A stretch of DNA of 46,660 nucleotides. Source: an uncultured Bacteroides sp. Its GTDB lineage: Bacteria > Bacillota > Clostridia > Lachnospirales > Lachnospiraceae. This document shows positions 1 to 9,476 of the stretch, piece by piece (position 1 is the first letter of the stretch; the number at the start of each line of letters is the position of its first letter). A program made the translations under genes and the position numbers. The stretch spans positions 1 through 46,660 of the forward strand of contig CAMECH010000020.1 of NCBI GenBank assembly GCA_945913015.1, in the 5' to 3' direction. The notes under the pieces were generated by a model, which ran no database searches, had not been told where the DNA came from, and saw only the letters and a program-made list of their open reading frames with translations.

Positions 1-15
1 GCGGCACAAACAGCC

Positions 16-51
16 GTGTGAAAAATATGCCATCGGGCATATTTTTCACAC
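16..51 (-). repeat. 16-bp perfect inverted repeat downstream of the NfeD gene
   Basis: Arms 16-31 and 36-51 pair perfectly around a 4-nt loop, 17 bases past the NfeD stop codon. No U-run follows the stem on the minus strand. It may therefore be an mRNA-stabilising or processing hairpin between the NfeD gene and whatever follows outside the window, rather than a classical terminator. Next to it, positions 2-16 form a smaller CGGC/GCCG hairpin containing the CACAAACAGCC motif seen twice more in this window. Confidence 0.8.
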
Positions 52-68
52 TAACCCCAATTCAAAAA

Positions 69-761
69 TCATCTGATTTTCTCAACCACAAGAACATCTC
101 CTACAATATCGGTAACTCTTATCTTATCGCCTGTTGAAAGCTGCTCACTTTCTTCGGTCATTGCATCACATTCCATAAGACTGCCCTGAACAATTATATT
201 AATCTTACCATTGCCGCTTCCATTGGCAGGAATAGGAATATATACACTTCCCTCAGTTCCGATTGCATTCTTCGGATTAAATGTGCCGTTAGCCGCAAGC
301 TTCGTACTAAGCTGTGCAAGCTTTGCAATGGCATACATCGCAATAACACCAAACAGAATACCCAGAAACGATGACATCCATGAACTGCTGCCCGAACTGT
401 ACCCTACAATCGTTGTCCAGCCAAACACACACAAGAATGCCATAACTGTCTGCATGGTAAACATTCTCATTGTGCCGGCATCTGCAGGACTGGTTCCCTC
501 ATGGCTTACCGAATCCGTACCTGCATCCCCAAAGTCATGAGCTCCTGTAATGTCGCCTGGATTAGATGCATCCATTCCGCCGGCCGTAACATCACCGTCA
601 AAATCAATTCCCGACGTGTCACTGTAATTAACCCCTTCTCCGCCTTCGCCAATTCCGCAAAGCACAAGTATCGTCTGAATAATCAGCACCAAAGTAGAAG
701 GTACAGCAATACAATAAAGCACTTTCTGAAATAAATCCAATGCATTCCACCATTCTGTCAT
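69..761 (-). CDS. NfeD-like membrane protein with C-terminal OB-fold
   Basis: A 230-residue membrane protein of the NfeD / YqiJ-like type. It has an N-terminal hydrophobic helix (about 12-37), an acidic Gly/Asp/Ser-rich extracytoplasmic linker (about 38-95), two further membrane segments (about 98-150), and a C-terminal beta-rich domain (about 165-230) with the IGTEGSVY start and VVEKIR end typical of NfeD OB-folds. Family members usually pair with flotillin/SPFH proteins in membrane microdomains. A flotillin partner would lie downstream, left of the window, and cannot be seen. The start is supported by AAAAGGGG six bases upstream. The gene is divergent from the XRE regulator, and an operator-like palindrome lies about 72 bases upstream of its start. 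Fold assignment is good; function is inferred. Confidence 0.8.
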   Translation of the reverse strand: MTEWWNALDLFQKVLYCIAVPSTLVLIIQTILVLCGIGEGGEGVNYSDTSGIDFDGDVTAGGMDASNPGDITGAHDFGDAGTDSVSHEGTSPADAGTMRMFTMQTVMAFLCVFGWTTIVGYSSGSSSWMSSFLGILFGVIAMYAIAKLAQLSTKLAANGTFNPKNAIGTEGSVYIPIPANGSGNGKINIIVQGSLMECDAMTEESEQLSTGDKIRVTDIVGDVLVVEKIR

Positions 762-832
762 AGCTTCCCCTTTTCTGCGAATTAACCTCTCGCTACTGTT
801 AGTAAAGTTAGTAAGATATCGTCATACAATAT

Positions 833-847
833 GTAAATTTTATTTAC
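833..847. promoter_or_regulatory. Candidate operator 1, GTAAAT-N3-ATTTAC
   Basis: A perfect 6+3+6 palindrome in the divergent NfeD/XRE intergenic region. An identical half-site pair recurs at 948-962. This copy is proximal to the NfeD gene. A two-copy palindrome between a regulator and a divergent gene suggests autoregulation plus control of the neighbour. Confidence 0.55.
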
Positions 848-877
848 TTTCATTATATCATCATTGCCTTATTTGTC

Positions 878-916
878 AAATACTACTTGAAAATACTACT
901 TGAAAATACTACTTGA
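878..916. repeat. Three perfect 13-bp tandem repeats (AAATACTACTTGA)
   Basis: Units at 878-890, 891-903 and 904-916 are identical. They sit between the two candidate operators in the divergent promoter region, so changes in copy number would alter the spacing of regulatory sites. A first TCAA half-site at 876-879 forms TCAA...TTGA pairs with the repeat ends. Confidence 0.9.
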
Positions 917-947
917 TTTTTCTCCTCATCAATGATAATATCTCATT

Positions 948-962
948 GTAAATATTATTTAC
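948..962. promoter_or_regulatory. Candidate operator 2, GTAAAT-N3-ATTTAC
   Basis: Second perfect copy of the palindrome at 833-847, ending 44 bases upstream of the XRE start codon, where it would overlap or flank that promoter. Flanks also agree (T before, CTTT or TTTC-like after), giving a TGTAAAT-N3-ATTTACNTT consensus. Confidence 0.55.
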
Positions 963-1006
963 CTTTTATATTTATTTTAACCTATAGACAACTGAAAGGA
1001 GACTGT

Positions 1007-1588
1007 ATGAATAACGCTGAACTTGGAAAATTAATAAAAGAAGCCCGCATTTCAAAGAAGATGACACAGAGCGAAGTTGTCGGGGATTTCATTACACGCA
1101 ATATGCTCAGTCAGATTGAGAACGGACTGGCTTCGCCTTCCATGCGTACATTACAGTATCTTGCGGAAATACTTGATTTACATATCAACATTGAAGAGAT
1201 GCCTGTATCCGATAACCGGGAAGGTTTTTACAATGACTGTGTTTCACCGGATGATACCGGAAAGAATTTTTCTGCCGATATTGAGATGCTCAACCGCCTG
1301 AGTCTTTATAAGAAGCTTCTGAATGAAAAATGTTACGGCAAGGTTGCCGATGGTCTTGAGGCAATTAACCTGCCCGAGGATTCTTTATTATATGATGAAT
1401 ACTGTGCACTTACCGCCCGAAGCAATTACGAGTATGCTAAAGAGCTTGCTGACAAAGGTAACCACAATGCGGCAATCGCCCATGCCGGCAAGGCAACAAA
1501 GTTTGCTGCCATTGGTGTATATTCCAACAATGACATATGCGCCAAGTCGCTTTTGCTCTCACATGAGCAGATTGCTCTTCTGAACTGA
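1007..1588 (+). CDS. XRE-family helix-turn-helix regulator with helical C-terminal domain
   Basis: A 193-residue regulator. Residues about 5-60 form a Cro/CI-type HTH: LGKLIKEARISKKMTQ, then the recognition-helix region around TRNMLSQIENG, then SPSMRTLQYLAE. The rest is alpha-helical with TPR-like repeats (about 95-193), as in clostridial XRE proteins that sense a ligand or peptide through a helical domain. It is shorter than typical RRNPP peptide receptors, so peptide sensing is only a possibility. The chosen start has AAAGGAG at 995-1001; a longer upstream reading lacks one. It is the only plus-strand gene in the first 8 kb, transcribed away from the NfeD gene with two matching palindromes between them. 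The 3' end overlaps a 13-bp tandem repeat array. Confidence 0.85.
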   Translation: MNNAELGKLIKEARISKKMTQSEVVGDFITRNMLSQIENGLASPSMRTLQYLAEILDLHINIEEMPVSDNREGFYNDCVSPDDTGKNFSADIEMLNRLSLYKKLLNEKCYGKVADGLEAINLPEDSLLYDEYCALTARSNYEYAKELADKGNHNAAIAHAGKATKFAAIGVYSNNDICAKSLLLSHEQIALLN

Positions 1589-1629
1589 TTTTCTGAGCTG
1601 ATTTTCTGAGCTGATTTTCTGAACTGATA
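1578..1629. repeat. Four 13-bp tandem repeats (TTCTGARCTGATT) across the XRE stop codon
   Basis: Units 1578-1590, 1591-1603, 1604-1616 and 1617-1629 differ only at an A/G position and the final base, with a partial fifth copy after. The stop codon TGA (1586-1588) lies in the first unit. The period equals that of the unrelated promoter repeat at 878-916. Confidence 0.85.
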
Positions 1630-1668
1630 TCTGAACCAGACGTTTTCATAAGGCTTCTGCATTCATAC

Positions 1669-2142
1669 TTAATACAAATTTCTTACCTTGAATTCCTTTT
1701 CTGCCTCACGCCTCTGGTCTTTCTTTGCAATGTCCTGACGTTTGTCATATAACTTCTTTCCTCTTGCAAGACCTATCTCCATTTTGACAAGGCTTTTGCT
1801 AAGATACACCTGAAGCGGCACAATCGTATACCCCTGCTGTGCTGCCTGTCCTGCAAGCTTATTGATTTCAGACTTGTGCAGCAAAAGCTTTTTGGGACGA
1901 AGCGGATCCTTATTGAAAATGTTGCCCTTCTCATAAGGCGTTATGTTCATATTGCATACATACACCTCGCCATTTTCAATTCTTATATATGCCTCTTTGA
2001 TACTGCATTTTCCCATGCGGAGTGATTTTACCTCCGTGCCGTGAAGCGCTATTCCCGCCTCATATTTATCCTCAATAAAATAGTCAAAATACGCTTTTTT
2101 ATTATTTGCTATGAGCTTTCTTCCTTCTGTCTGTTTTGCCAT
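1669..2142 (-). CDS. smpB: SsrA-binding protein SmpB
   Basis: A 157-residue protein that binds tmRNA and delivers it to stalled ribosomes for trans-translation. It shows the family core from the start ([20 protein letters not shown]), the GTEVKSLR motif at about 36-43, the [11 protein letters not shown] region, and a basic C-terminal tail with KKLYDKRQ and a REAEKEF helix. Length is normal. The start overlaps the end of rnr by 41 bases on the same strand. GGGAGAGGAG inside the rnr coding sequence serves as ribosome binding site, so the pair is probably translationally coupled. RNase R is a known partner of SmpB-tmRNA in decay of non-stop mRNA, which fits the coupling. The tmRNA gene itself is not in the window. 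Confidence 0.97.
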   Translation of the reverse strand: MAKQTEGRKLIANNKKAYFDYFIEDKYEAGIALHGTEVKSLRMGKCSIKEAYIRIENGEVYVCNMNITPYEKGNIFNKDPLRPKKLLLHKSEINKLAGQAAQQGYTIVPLQVYLSKSLVKMEIGLARGKKLYDKRQDIAKKDQRREAEKEFKVRNLY

Positions 2143-4291
2143 TGTTCTGTATGCTCCTCTCCCTCACCATTTCAAAGTCAATGGTTCTAAGCATTCTGTC
2201 TGTACGAACAGCTTTTACCAGCACACGCTGTCCTAATTTATAAGTGTTGTTCGTGACCTCATTTACCATTTCATAATGATTTTCATCATACCTGTATCGT
2301 CCGTCCTGCAGTGAAGTAACCGGAACCATCCCTTCAATTGTATTAGGCAGTTCCACATATATACCCCATGATGTCATTCCTGAAATTACGCCCTCAAATT
2401 CTTCACCGATATGTCCTTCCATGTACTGTACCATTTTCAGCTTATCTGTGTCACGCTCTGCATCGTCAGCTCTTCTTTCTGTTTTGCTTGTATGCTTTGC
2501 GACCTCGCCAAGAATTGCCTCGTAGTGCCGTATTCTCTTTTCCTTGATTCCTCCGTGCAGATTTTCCTTAATAATTCTGTGAATCTGCAAATCAGGATAA
2601 CGTCTGATAGGTGAAGTAAAGTGGCAGTAATATTTTGCTGCCAGTCCAAAATGTCCTACACATTCTGTCGTATACTGGGCTCTCTTCATGGAACGAAGCG
2701 TAAGTCTGCTTATAAGCATTTCCTCATCAGAGCCTTCTATCTTTGCCAGAAGCTTCTGGATTTCTTTTGGGTGTATCTCATCACTATTCTTATGAATGGA
2801 ATATCCAAAGTTATTAATAAATGTTGCAAGACGCTGAATTTTCTCAGGTTCCGGATTCTCATGGCTTCTGTAAAGGAACGGAAGCTCCTGCCAGAAATAA
2901 TCCTCCGCTACGGTCTCATTAGCCGCCAGCATAAAGTCTTCTATTATCTTTGTTGCAACATTTCTCTCATAAGGCTTGATATCAAGCGGATTTCCCTTAT
3001 CATCAAGAACAATCTTTGTCTCAGGGAAATCAAAGTCAATGGAACCTCTGCTCTTACGCTTGTTTCTAAGTATACCGGCAAGCTCTTCCATACATTCAAA
3101 CATCGGCACAAAGTCCTTATATTTATTTATTTCGGCTTCGTCCCTGTCTGTAAGTATTTTTTTGACACTTGTATATGTCATGCGCCTGTCAACATTTATG
3201 ACAGTCTCTGCAATCTTATGACCAATTACTGCTCCATTTTCATCAATATCCATTATACAGCTTAATGCAAGCCTGTCCTCCCCCTGGTTAAGAGAACAGA
3301 TTCCGTTGGACAGCTTGTGCGGAAGCATAGGAATAACACGGTCAACAAGATAAACGCTTGTTCCGCGGTTATATGCCTCTTTGTCAAGCGGACTTTTCTC
3401 CGTGACATAGTGGCTTACATCGGCAATGTGTACACCAAGCGTGTAAAATGCCCGTCCGTTCCTGATTTCTTTAGATACAGTAATTGCATCATCCAAATCC
3501 TTTGCATCCTCACCGTCGATTGTGACAGTCATAATATTTCTCAAATCAAGACGTCCGTTCTTATTTTTTTCATCAACTGCCGACGGAATATTTTTAAGCG
3601 ATGCCATCACTTCCTCGGGGAACTCAACCGGAAGGTCATAGGCTCTTACGATTGACATAATATCTGTTCCCGGGTCGTTAATATGACCTATAATTTCAGT
3701 AATAACACCTTCGGGATTTTTCTTTCCGCTGCCATAATCAGTAATCTCAACAACAACCTTATGTCCCGACATTGCTCCCATCGTTTTGTCAGAAGGTACA
3801 AATATATCACAGCTTATCTTGGCATTATCCGGTATGACAAATCCAAATGTCCTGTTATCCTGAAATGTACCGACAAGATGTTTAATTCCTCTCTCCACAA
3901 TCTGAAGGATTTTACCCTCCATGCGCATTCCGCCATGTCTCTGTTTTGTTACTGCAACCTTCACCTTATCGCCATGAAACGCAGCTCCGACCGCGCTTTC
4001 CGGAATAAATATATCCTCATCCATTCCCTCAACGCTGACAAATCCAAAACCGCGCTTTGTGGACTCAAACACACCGGTATAGGACAAATTCTCAATTTTT
4101 GTGTATTTGCCCCGCTTTGTAAGCCCTATGCGTCCTTCCTCAACAAGGCTGTCAAGTACCTCGGCAAGCTCCGCTCTCCTGTCTCTCGGAACCTGAAGAA
4201 GAATCGCCAGCTCTTTTATTTTCATCGGAACGTAATGCTCGTCCTTTACCAATTCTTCTATTAATTTTTTTCTTCTCTCAAATTCGTCCAT
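2102..4291 (-). CDS. rnr: Ribonuclease R
   Basis: A 729-residue 3'-5' exoribonuclease of the RNB family. Order: N-terminal helix-turn-helix-like domain (about 1-65), two cold-shock domains (GFGFVSVEG near 85 and TFGFVIPD near 155), the RNB catalytic domain with the [12 protein letters not shown] metal-binding aspartates (near 265), [11 protein letters not shown] and a [12 protein letters not shown] motif, then an S1 domain ([17 protein letters not shown], about 630-705) and a basic tail. The ATG at 4291 is preferred because AAAAGGGG lies just upstream; a GTG at 4312 would add seven residues without a better site. It is followed by smpB with a 41-base overlap. A strong terminator separates it from secG upstream. 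Confidence 0.96.
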   Translation of the reverse strand: MDEFERRKKLIEELVKDEHYVPMKIKELAILLQVPRDRRAELAEVLDSLVEEGRIGLTKRGKYTKIENLSYTGVFESTKRGFGFVSVEGMDEDIFIPESAVGAAFHGDKVKVAVTKQRHGGMRMEGKILQIVERGIKHLVGTFQDNRTFGFVIPDNAKISCDIFVPSDKTMGAMSGHKVVVEITDYGSGKKNPEGVITEIIGHINDPGTDIMSIVRAYDLPVEFPEEVMASLKNIPSAVDEKNKNGRLDLRNIMTVTIDGEDAKDLDDAITVSKEIRNGRAFYTLGVHIADVSHYVTEKSPLDKEAYNRGTSVYLVDRVIPMLPHKLSNGICSLNQGEDRLALSCIMDIDENGAVIGHKIAETVINVDRRMTYTSVKKILTDRDEAEINKYKDFVPMFECMEELAGILRNKRKSRGSIDFDFPETKIVLDDKGNPLDIKPYERNVATKIIEDFMLAANETVAEDYFWQELPFLYRSHENPEPEKIQRLATFINNFGYSIHKNSDEIHPKEIQKLLAKIEGSDEEMLISRLTLRSMKRAQYTTECVGHFGLAAKYYCHFTSPIRRYPDLQIHRIIKENLHGGIKEKRIRHYEAILGEVAKHTSKTERRADDAERDTDKLKMVQYMEGHIGEEFEGVISGMTSWGIYVELPNTIEGMVPVTSLQDGRYRYDENHYEMVNEVTNNTYKLGQRVLVKAVRTDRMLRTIDFEMVRERSIQNNGKTDRRKKAHSK

Positions 4292-4340
4292 ACGAACCCC
4301 TTTTCTGCGCACGCCACGGTCTAAATATTCCCTTTAATCG

Positions 4341-4374
4341 AAAAAGAACACTCTTGTTTACTTCAAGAGTGTTC
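4341..4374 (-). terminator. Rho-independent terminator after secG
   Basis: GAACACTCTTG (4346-4356) pairs perfectly with CAAGAGTGTTC (4364-4374) around a 7-nt loop. On the minus strand the stem is followed by TTTTT. It begins six bases past the secG stop codon and isolates secG from rnr-smpB. Confidence 0.92.
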
Positions 4375-4380
4375 CCTGCA

Positions 4381-4638
4381 TTAAAAATTCATATTCAGAA
4401 TCAAAGCAATTATAAAGAATGCTGCCACCAGACACTTTGTAATTACAACCAGCTTACCTTCTGCTGAACGGCCTTTATTTCTTCCCCAATATGAATCGGC
4501 TGCACCGGCAATTGTACCGGACAATCCCGAAGACTTACTCTCCTGCATCAATACGATAACAGTCAATACAATACATACAATAACAAAGAGAATCATAAGA
4601 AAAATTCTTATGGTATCTGCCCATGACATTCCAAACAT
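4381..4638 (-). CDS. secG: Preprotein translocase subunit SecG
   Basis: An 85-residue inner-membrane subunit of the SecYEG channel. It has two transmembrane helices (about 8-30 and 62-83) joined by the family loop LMQESKSSGLSGTIAGAADS and the conserved WGRNKGRSAEGKL segment. The start at 4638 is chosen because GGAGG lies seven bases upstream; an in-frame ATG at 4662 would add eight residues and has no such site. It stands alone between a terminator and ruvB. Confidence 0.95.
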   Translation of the reverse strand: MFGMSWADTIRIFLMILFVIVCIVLTVIVLMQESKSSGLSGTIAGAADSYWGRNKGRSAEGKLVVITKCLVAAFFIIALILNMNF

Positions 4639-4761
4639 CACAATACCTCCAAACGTAATCACATAGGATAAATTTTAACATATACATGATGAAAAGACAA
4701 GTGGCAAATTGCCCTATTCTTCCATACCGGCATTAAATACTACAATGATACTTACCGCGGC

Positions 4762-5760
4762 TCATTCCGGCATAACAAGTCCAAGGCTTTCATAAGCAAG
4801 CGCAGATGCGACACGCCCTCTTGGAGTTCTGTTAATAAACCCGTTCTGCACAAGATACGGCTCATATACATCCTCAAGCGTTCCTGCATCTTCGCCTATT
4901 GAAGCCGCAATTGTCTCAATTCCCACAGGCCCGCCTCCAAATTTATTGATAATCGCAGACAAAATCATTCTGTCATTTCTGTCAAGCCCGTCTTTGTCAA
5001 CGTCCATCAGCGTAAGCGCATAATCAGCAACCTCTTTCGTAATCCTGCCGTCGTATTTTACCTGTGCAAAATCACGAACTCTCTTTAACATACGGTTGGC
5101 AAGGCGCGGAGTTCCTCTTGAACGCCTTGCAAGCTCATGTGCTCCTTCATCGTCAATTTCAACATTAAGCACCTGTGCTGAACGCCTTATAATTTTCTCA
5201 AGTTCATCAGTTGTATAAAATTCCAGATGGCTTACGACACCAAAGCGGTCACGAAGCGGCGCAGTGAGAAGTCCCGCTCTCGTAGTTGCCCCAACAAGCG
5301 TAAATTTAGGCAAATCAAGTCTTATTGACCTCGCCGAAGCTCCCTTGCCTATGACAATGTCAATTGCAAAATCCTCCATTGCAGGATACAGAACTTCTTC
5401 AACCTGCCTGTTCAGTCTGTGAATTTCATCAACGAAAAGAATATCACCCTCGCTGAGATTATTAAGAATTGCCGCCATCTCCCCCGGCTTCTCAATGGCA
5501 GGGCCGGAAGTAACTTTAAGATTCGTTCCCATCTCATTGGAAATAATTCCTGCAAGTGTAGTCTTTCCAAGGCCCGGAGGGCCGTAGAAAAGTACATGGT
5601 CAAGCACATCTTTACGGCTTCTGGCAGCCTCTATATACACCCTGAGGTTATCCTTAACCCGCTCCTGACCTATGTATTCATCAAGCTTCATAGGTCTTAA
5701 ACTGTTCTCAAGCTTTTCTTCCTCCTGAAAGCTTTCGGTTGAAATCACTCTTCTTTCCAT
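4762..5760 (-). CDS. ruvB: Holliday junction branch migration ATPase RuvB
   Basis: A 332-residue AAA+ motor that drives branch migration with RuvA. Visible motifs: [12 protein letters not shown] near 20, Walker [10 protein letters not shown] near 61, Walker [11 protein letters not shown] near 110, sensor GATTRAG near 158, arginine-finger region APLRDRFG, and the winged-helix C-terminus ending [15 protein letters not shown]. Length is standard. It lies 76 bases after ruvA in the order DUF815-ruvA-ruvB, probably one operon. The Shine-Dalgarno is weak (AGAAAGATTGG). Confidence 0.97.
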   Translation of the reverse strand: MERRVISTESFQEEEKLENSLRPMKLDEYIGQERVKDNLRVYIEAARSRKDVLDHVLFYGPPGLGKTTLAGIISNEMGTNLKVTSGPAIEKPGEMAAILNNLSEGDILFVDEIHRLNRQVEEVLYPAMEDFAIDIVIGKGASARSIRLDLPKFTLVGATTRAGLLTAPLRDRFGVVSHLEFYTTDELEKIIRRSAQVLNVEIDDEGAHELARRSRGTPRLANRMLKRVRDFAQVKYDGRITKEVADYALTLMDVDKDGLDRNDRMILSAIINKFGGGPVGIETIAASIGEDAGTLEDVYEPYLVQNGFINRTPRGRVASALAYESLGLVMPE

Positions 5761-5836
5761 TATGATACCAATCTTTCTATATTTTTCAATCTAATCCTTA
5801 AACTACACACAAAGCTAAAGTTTCGACGCTTATCAT

Positions 5837-6448
5837 TTAAATCAGTGCAAGCTTACGGAGGGCTTCCTTAAGCAGTGCTTCACTGTCCTTGCCGTCAGAG
5901 CCGTCTATCATGCTCACAGCCTTCACTGCCTCACTTCTTCCATAACCAAGCGCCATAAGTGCCTGAATCGTGTCACTCCTTGCATCTGTTCCGGATACCG
6001 CCTCCGACTCATTATGTGCCATTTTCATTTCAAATGCATCCTCAAGCTTTAACTTATCCTTAAGCTCGATAATCAGCTTCTGCGCCGTCTTTGCACCTAT
6101 GCCCGGCGCTGCACAAATTGCCTTTACATCATCAGAAAGCACTGCAAAACGCAAATCGTCAGGTGTAATAGTTGACAATATACCGATTGCCCCCTTAGGG
6201 CCTATTCCGTTGACAGTGATAAGCAGTCTGAATACACTTAAGTCGTCCCTGTTAAGAAATCCGTACAGAGTAAGCGCATCCTCCTTTACATGGAGGTATG
6301 TATAAATCTTTACCTCCGAACCGATTACCGGCATACGCTCAAGCACGGAGCCCGGCACCATGATATTCATCCCGATTCCGCTTGAGTTTTCAACCACAAT
6401 CGAGTTGTCAAACACCTCTGTCAATTCACCTTTAATATAGGAAATCAT
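5837..6448 (-). CDS. ruvA: Holliday junction branch migration protein RuvA
   Basis: A 203-residue junction-binding subunit. It has an N-terminal OB-fold ([12 protein letters not shown], with [10 protein letters not shown] near 56-65), tandem helix-hairpin-helix motifs ([13 protein letters not shown] near 80 and [19 protein letters not shown] near 115), an acidic linker, and a C-terminal RuvB-binding UBA-like domain ([16 protein letters not shown]). Its ATG overlaps the stop of the upstream DUF815 gene as ATGA, and GGAGGTGA lies in the end of that gene, so translation is coupled. Confidence 0.97.
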   Translation of the reverse strand: MISYIKGELTEVFDNSIVVENSSGIGMNIMVPGSVLERMPVIGSEVKIYTYLHVKEDALTLYGFLNRDDLSVFRLLITVNGIGPKGAIGILSTITPDDLRFAVLSDDVKAICAAPGIGAKTAQKLIIELKDKLKLEDAFEMKMAHNESEAVSGTDARSDTIQALMALGYGRSEAVKAVSMIDGSDGKDSEALLKEALRKLALI

Positions 6449-7758
6449 TCATTCACCTCCGCCTTGCCAAGCAGATAATAAATAAACTGCTGTGCCGTTC
6501 TTCCTGAAATTCCGCCATGACTCAGCTCCCACTTATTGGCTTCAGCGCACAGCTCCTCATCCGGCATTGTTATTCCTGCCTTTCTTGCAAGACCTGTAAC
6601 AATTCCAAAGTATTCCTTCTGTGAAGGCTTTGAGTAATTGATTGTAACACCAAATCTGTTGACAAGTGACAGCTTTTCTTCCATTGTATCCGACTTATGC
6701 ATGCCGTTATCCATCTCGACATCATCACGGTCATGCCATGTTTCCTTGATAAGATGGCGTCTGTTGGATGTTGCATATATAAGTATATTATCCGGCTTGG
6801 TCTCAACGCCGCCTTCGATTACCGCCTTAAGGAACTTATACTCAATCTCAAATTCTTCAAATGAAAGGTCATCCATGTAAATAATAAATTTGTAATTGCG
6901 ATTCTTTATTGCTGCGATTACATTAGACAAATCCTTAAACTGGTGCTTATAAATCTCTATCATTCTAAGACCTCTGTCATAATACTCGTTGACAATTGCC
7001 TTTATGCTTGTTGACTTACCTGTACCGCTGTCTCCGAACAAAAGCACGTTATTGGCCTTGCGCCCCTCAACAAATGCTTCCGTATTATCCACAAGCTTCT
7101 TTTTCTGGATTTCATATCCGATAAGGTCTGAAAGCATAACCCTGTCCATGTTATTAATCGGATTAAATACAATATCATCACCACGGTTACTGATTCTGAA
7201 AGCTTTGTTAAGACCGAACATTCCCACACCGTAATCTTTATAAAATTGTGTTACATGTGCAAAGAATTCATCTTCATCTGCCGCTTTCTCAAGCTTTTCA
7301 CTTAAGGCCTGTACCTTCTCACTCACATTTTTATTATACATAAGCTCTTTCTTAACAATTGCAGTATAGTTGCAAAGTCTTGTAAAGCAGTCAATTCCCA
7401 GCGCAGCCTCAATCGGCTTGAAATCATAATTAAAGAGCTCCCTAAATACTCTGAAGTCATTCTTTGCAAATTCGTTGACGCTTCCGCTGTTGGCACCTAC
7501 CTTCTCACATGTAATGCTGAACGGATTTTCATTGGTAATAAGAAGAAACGTCAGGTAATTATGCCACAGATTTTTATCAAAACCATAATCCGTTGCCACT
7601 ATAAGCAGCTTCTTTACCTGCGTGTAAATGTCTTTAATAAGCTCACCGTTGGAGGCCTCCCCGCTGTCAAACCTCCTGAAAATATCTCCCAGATTATAGA
7701 GAATACTATCCTTATCCAAATCGCCATATATGATTAATTCAGCTATTTTGTTGTACAT
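6445..7758 (-). CDS. DUF815-family AAA ATPase
   Basis: A 437-residue P-loop ATPase of the DUF815 (COG2607) type, whose role is not established. The N-terminal half (about 1-190) is helical. The C-terminal AAA module starts with [17 protein letters not shown] (Walker A, near 240), then a Walker B-like [12 protein letters not shown], a sensor-like [12 protein letters not shown], and a basic motif before the lid. The start has GGAGG five bases upstream. It overlaps ruvA by four bases and appears to lead a DUF815-ruvA-ruvB operon, which ties this uncharacterised ATPase to a DNA-repair transcript. Whether it acts in recombination is inference. Confidence 0.88.
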   Translation of the reverse strand: MYNKIAELIIYGDLDKDSILYNLGDIFRRFDSGEASNGELIKDIYTQVKKLLIVATDYGFDKNLWHNYLTFLLITNENPFSITCEKVGANSGSVNEFAKNDFRVFRELFNYDFKPIEAALGIDCFTRLCNYTAIVKKELMYNKNVSEKVQALSEKLEKAADEDEFFAHVTQFYKDYGVGMFGLNKAFRISNRGDDIVFNPINNMDRVMLSDLIGYEIQKKKLVDNTEAFVEGRKANNVLLFGDSGTGKSTSIKAIVNEYYDRGLRMIEIYKHQFKDLSNVIAAIKNRNYKFIIYMDDLSFEEFEIEYKFLKAVIEGGVETKPDNILIYATSNRRHLIKETWHDRDDVEMDNGMHKSDTMEEKLSLVNRFGVTINYSKPSQKEYFGIVTGLARKAGITMPDEELCAEANKWELSHGGISGRTAQQFIYYLLGKAEVNE

Positions 7759-8003
7759 TTCGTCCTCCGTCCGTATGTTTGTTCTATTTATACCATATAA
7801 TAATAACGCAGATTATCCGAAACTTCAACAACTATTACATTGTACTAAAAATAGAACTTTATTTCTTCATATATTAATGGTAATATATCGGTGACAAACG
7901 ATTATCTGCATTTTGGGGTGATATTAATCAATATATACAGCATATTGGTTATATTTATGTGATAATCGCTGTTTTTCTTCATAAAATTTAGTAAAAATGA
8001 TGA

Positions 8004-8031
8004 TTGACTTTACTTTTACCAATGTTATAAT
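8004..8031 (+). promoter_or_regulatory. Sigma-A promoter of the GT2 glycosyltransferase
   Basis: TTGACT (8004-8009), 16-base spacer, TATAAT (8026-8031), in a 358-base divergent gap (7759-8116). A GTAAAA/TTTTAC inverted pair (7991-7996 and 8014-8019) brackets the -35 and could be an operator. Nothing else coding is apparent in the gap. Confidence 0.75.
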
Positions 8032-8116
8032 CATTCCGATGTGGTTATAGCAGACAAGGGGAACATTAAAGCGAAAAAAGCAAAAGCTTTTGTTATGAAA
8101 GGAGTTTTAAAAAACG

Positions 8117-9397
8117 ATGGCATTCATTAATGGTTTCAACTTATTTGTCTTCGCAATTTTGACACTTTTGTATTTCTACCAGATTATCTACGTTATTGTA
8201 GCTTTGGTAGGCGAAAAGAAGAAGGAACACTTTGATGCTGAAGCTAAGAAATTACACAAATATGCATTTGTTGTTGCAGCACGTAACGAAAGTTCGGTAA
8301 TCGGCAACCTGATTAAGAGTATACGCCGTCAGAATTATCCTGAAGAGCTGATTGACGTAATCGTAATCGCTGATAACTGTACTGATGATACCGCTGAGAT
8401 TGCACGCAAGAACGGTGCAATTGTAATGGAACGTTTCAACCATATGCTGGTTGGCAAGGGTTATGCCCTTGACTATGCATTCAACCGCATTGAGCATGAG
8501 ATGGGCGGTGTTGAGACTTATGACGGATATTTCATTTTTGATGCAGATAACATTATTGACCGCAACTATGTGCGTGAGATGAACAAGGTATTTGACAAGG
8601 GTTACCGCGTTATCACAAGCTACCGCAATTCTAAGAATTATGATACCAACTGGCTTACAGCCGGCTACGGACTGTGGTTCTTAAGAGAAGCAAAATACCT
8701 TAACAACCCTCGTATGATGATGAATACAAACTGTGCAGTATCAGGAACAGGTTTCCTTATGAGCAGTGCAATCGTTAAGGCTAACGGCGGATGGAAGTAC
8801 CATCTTCTTACAGAGGATATTGAATTTTCAATTGTCAGTGCAATTAAGGGTGAGCGCATCGGTTACTGTGAAAAGGCTATACTTTATGATGAGCAGCCTT
8901 CTTCATTTAAGCAGTCATGGAATCAGCGTATGCGTTGGTCAAAGGGCTTCTATCAGGTAATGTTTAAGTATGCCGGACAGCTTATCTCAACAATGTTTAA
9001 CAAGAAAGAGCGTTTTACATCATGCTACGATATGCTCATGACAATCGCTCCTGCTACCCTGCTTACAATCACCTGTATTCTTGTAAACCTTGCAGGTATT
9101 GTTGCATGTATTATTGATCCTTCAATCGTATCGGTAATGCTTCCTGTAGCAACAAAGTCATTACTGTTTACATTTGTTAATATGTATGCGATGCTTTTCT
9201 TTGTTGGTTTGCTTACAATCATCACAGAGTGGAAGCAGATAAGATGCAGCGGAATTAAGAAGTTTGTTTATCTCCTTTCTTTCCCGATATACATCTTTAC
9301 ATACATTCCGATTGCAATTGTTGCTCTCTTCAAGAAGGTAGAATGGAAGCCGATTGCTCATACATGTGTAAAGTCAGTTGAGGAAATGCAGAGATAA
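8117..9397 (+). CDS. Processive family 2 glycosyltransferase, membrane-bound
   Basis: A 426-residue GT2 enzyme with cellulose/hyaluronan-synthase-like layout. It has one N-terminal membrane helix (about 8-31), a cytosolic GT-A domain and about three C-terminal membrane helices (about 310-415). Catalytic signatures are all present: AARNE near 55, DNCTDDT near 87, FDADN near 143, GTGFLMS near 212, TEDIEF near 236, and QRMRW near 272, the Q-x-x-R-W motif of processive enzymes. The polymer cannot be deduced from sequence; no BcsB-like or export partner is adjacent. It is monocistronic, with its own promoter and terminator, on the strand opposite its neighbours. The AAAGGAG site is 13 bases from the ATG, an unusually long spacing. 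Confidence 0.9.
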   Translation: MAFINGFNLFVFAILTLLYFYQIIYVIVALVGEKKKEHFDAEAKKLHKYAFVVAARNESSVIGNLIKSIRRQNYPEELIDVIVIADNCTDDTAEIARKNGAIVMERFNHMLVGKGYALDYAFNRIEHEMGGVETYDGYFIFDADNIIDRNYVREMNKVFDKGYRVITSYRNSKNYDTNWLTAGYGLWFLREAKYLNNPRMMMNTNCAVSGTGFLMSSAIVKANGGWKYHLLTEDIEFSIVSAIKGERIGYCEKAILYDEQPSSFKQSWNQRMRWSKGFYQVMFKYAGQLISTMFNKKERFTSCYDMLMTIAPATLLTITCILVNLAGIVACIIDPSIVSVMLPVATKSLLFTFVNMYAMLFFVGLLTIITEWKQIRCSGIKKFVYLLSFPIYIFTYIPIAIVALFKKVEWKPIAHTCVKSVEEMQR

Positions 9398-9413
9398 TAA
9401 TTTTCAGTATTAT

Positions 9414-9465
9414 AAAAGACTCACATAAAAGCTTCATCAAGAAGTTCTTATGCGAGTCTTTTTTT
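9414..9465 (+). terminator. Terminator after the glycosyltransferase
   Basis: AAAAGACTC (9414-9422) pairs with GAGTCTTTT (9454-9462), with further pairing inside (CATAA/TTATG) and a run of seven T. The A-rich left side lets it also work in the other orientation, for the convergent barstar gene ending at 9477. Confidence 0.85.
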
Positions 9466-9476
9466 AATATAAAATT

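Noticed and set aside
878-916. Tandem repeats as a minimal CRISPR array
   Set aside because: The 13-bp units are directly contiguous with no spacers, and no cas gene is present.
2621-3265. Long plus-strand reading frames inside rnr
   Set aside because: They are shadows of the rnr coding sequence. Translations lack domain features and start sites.
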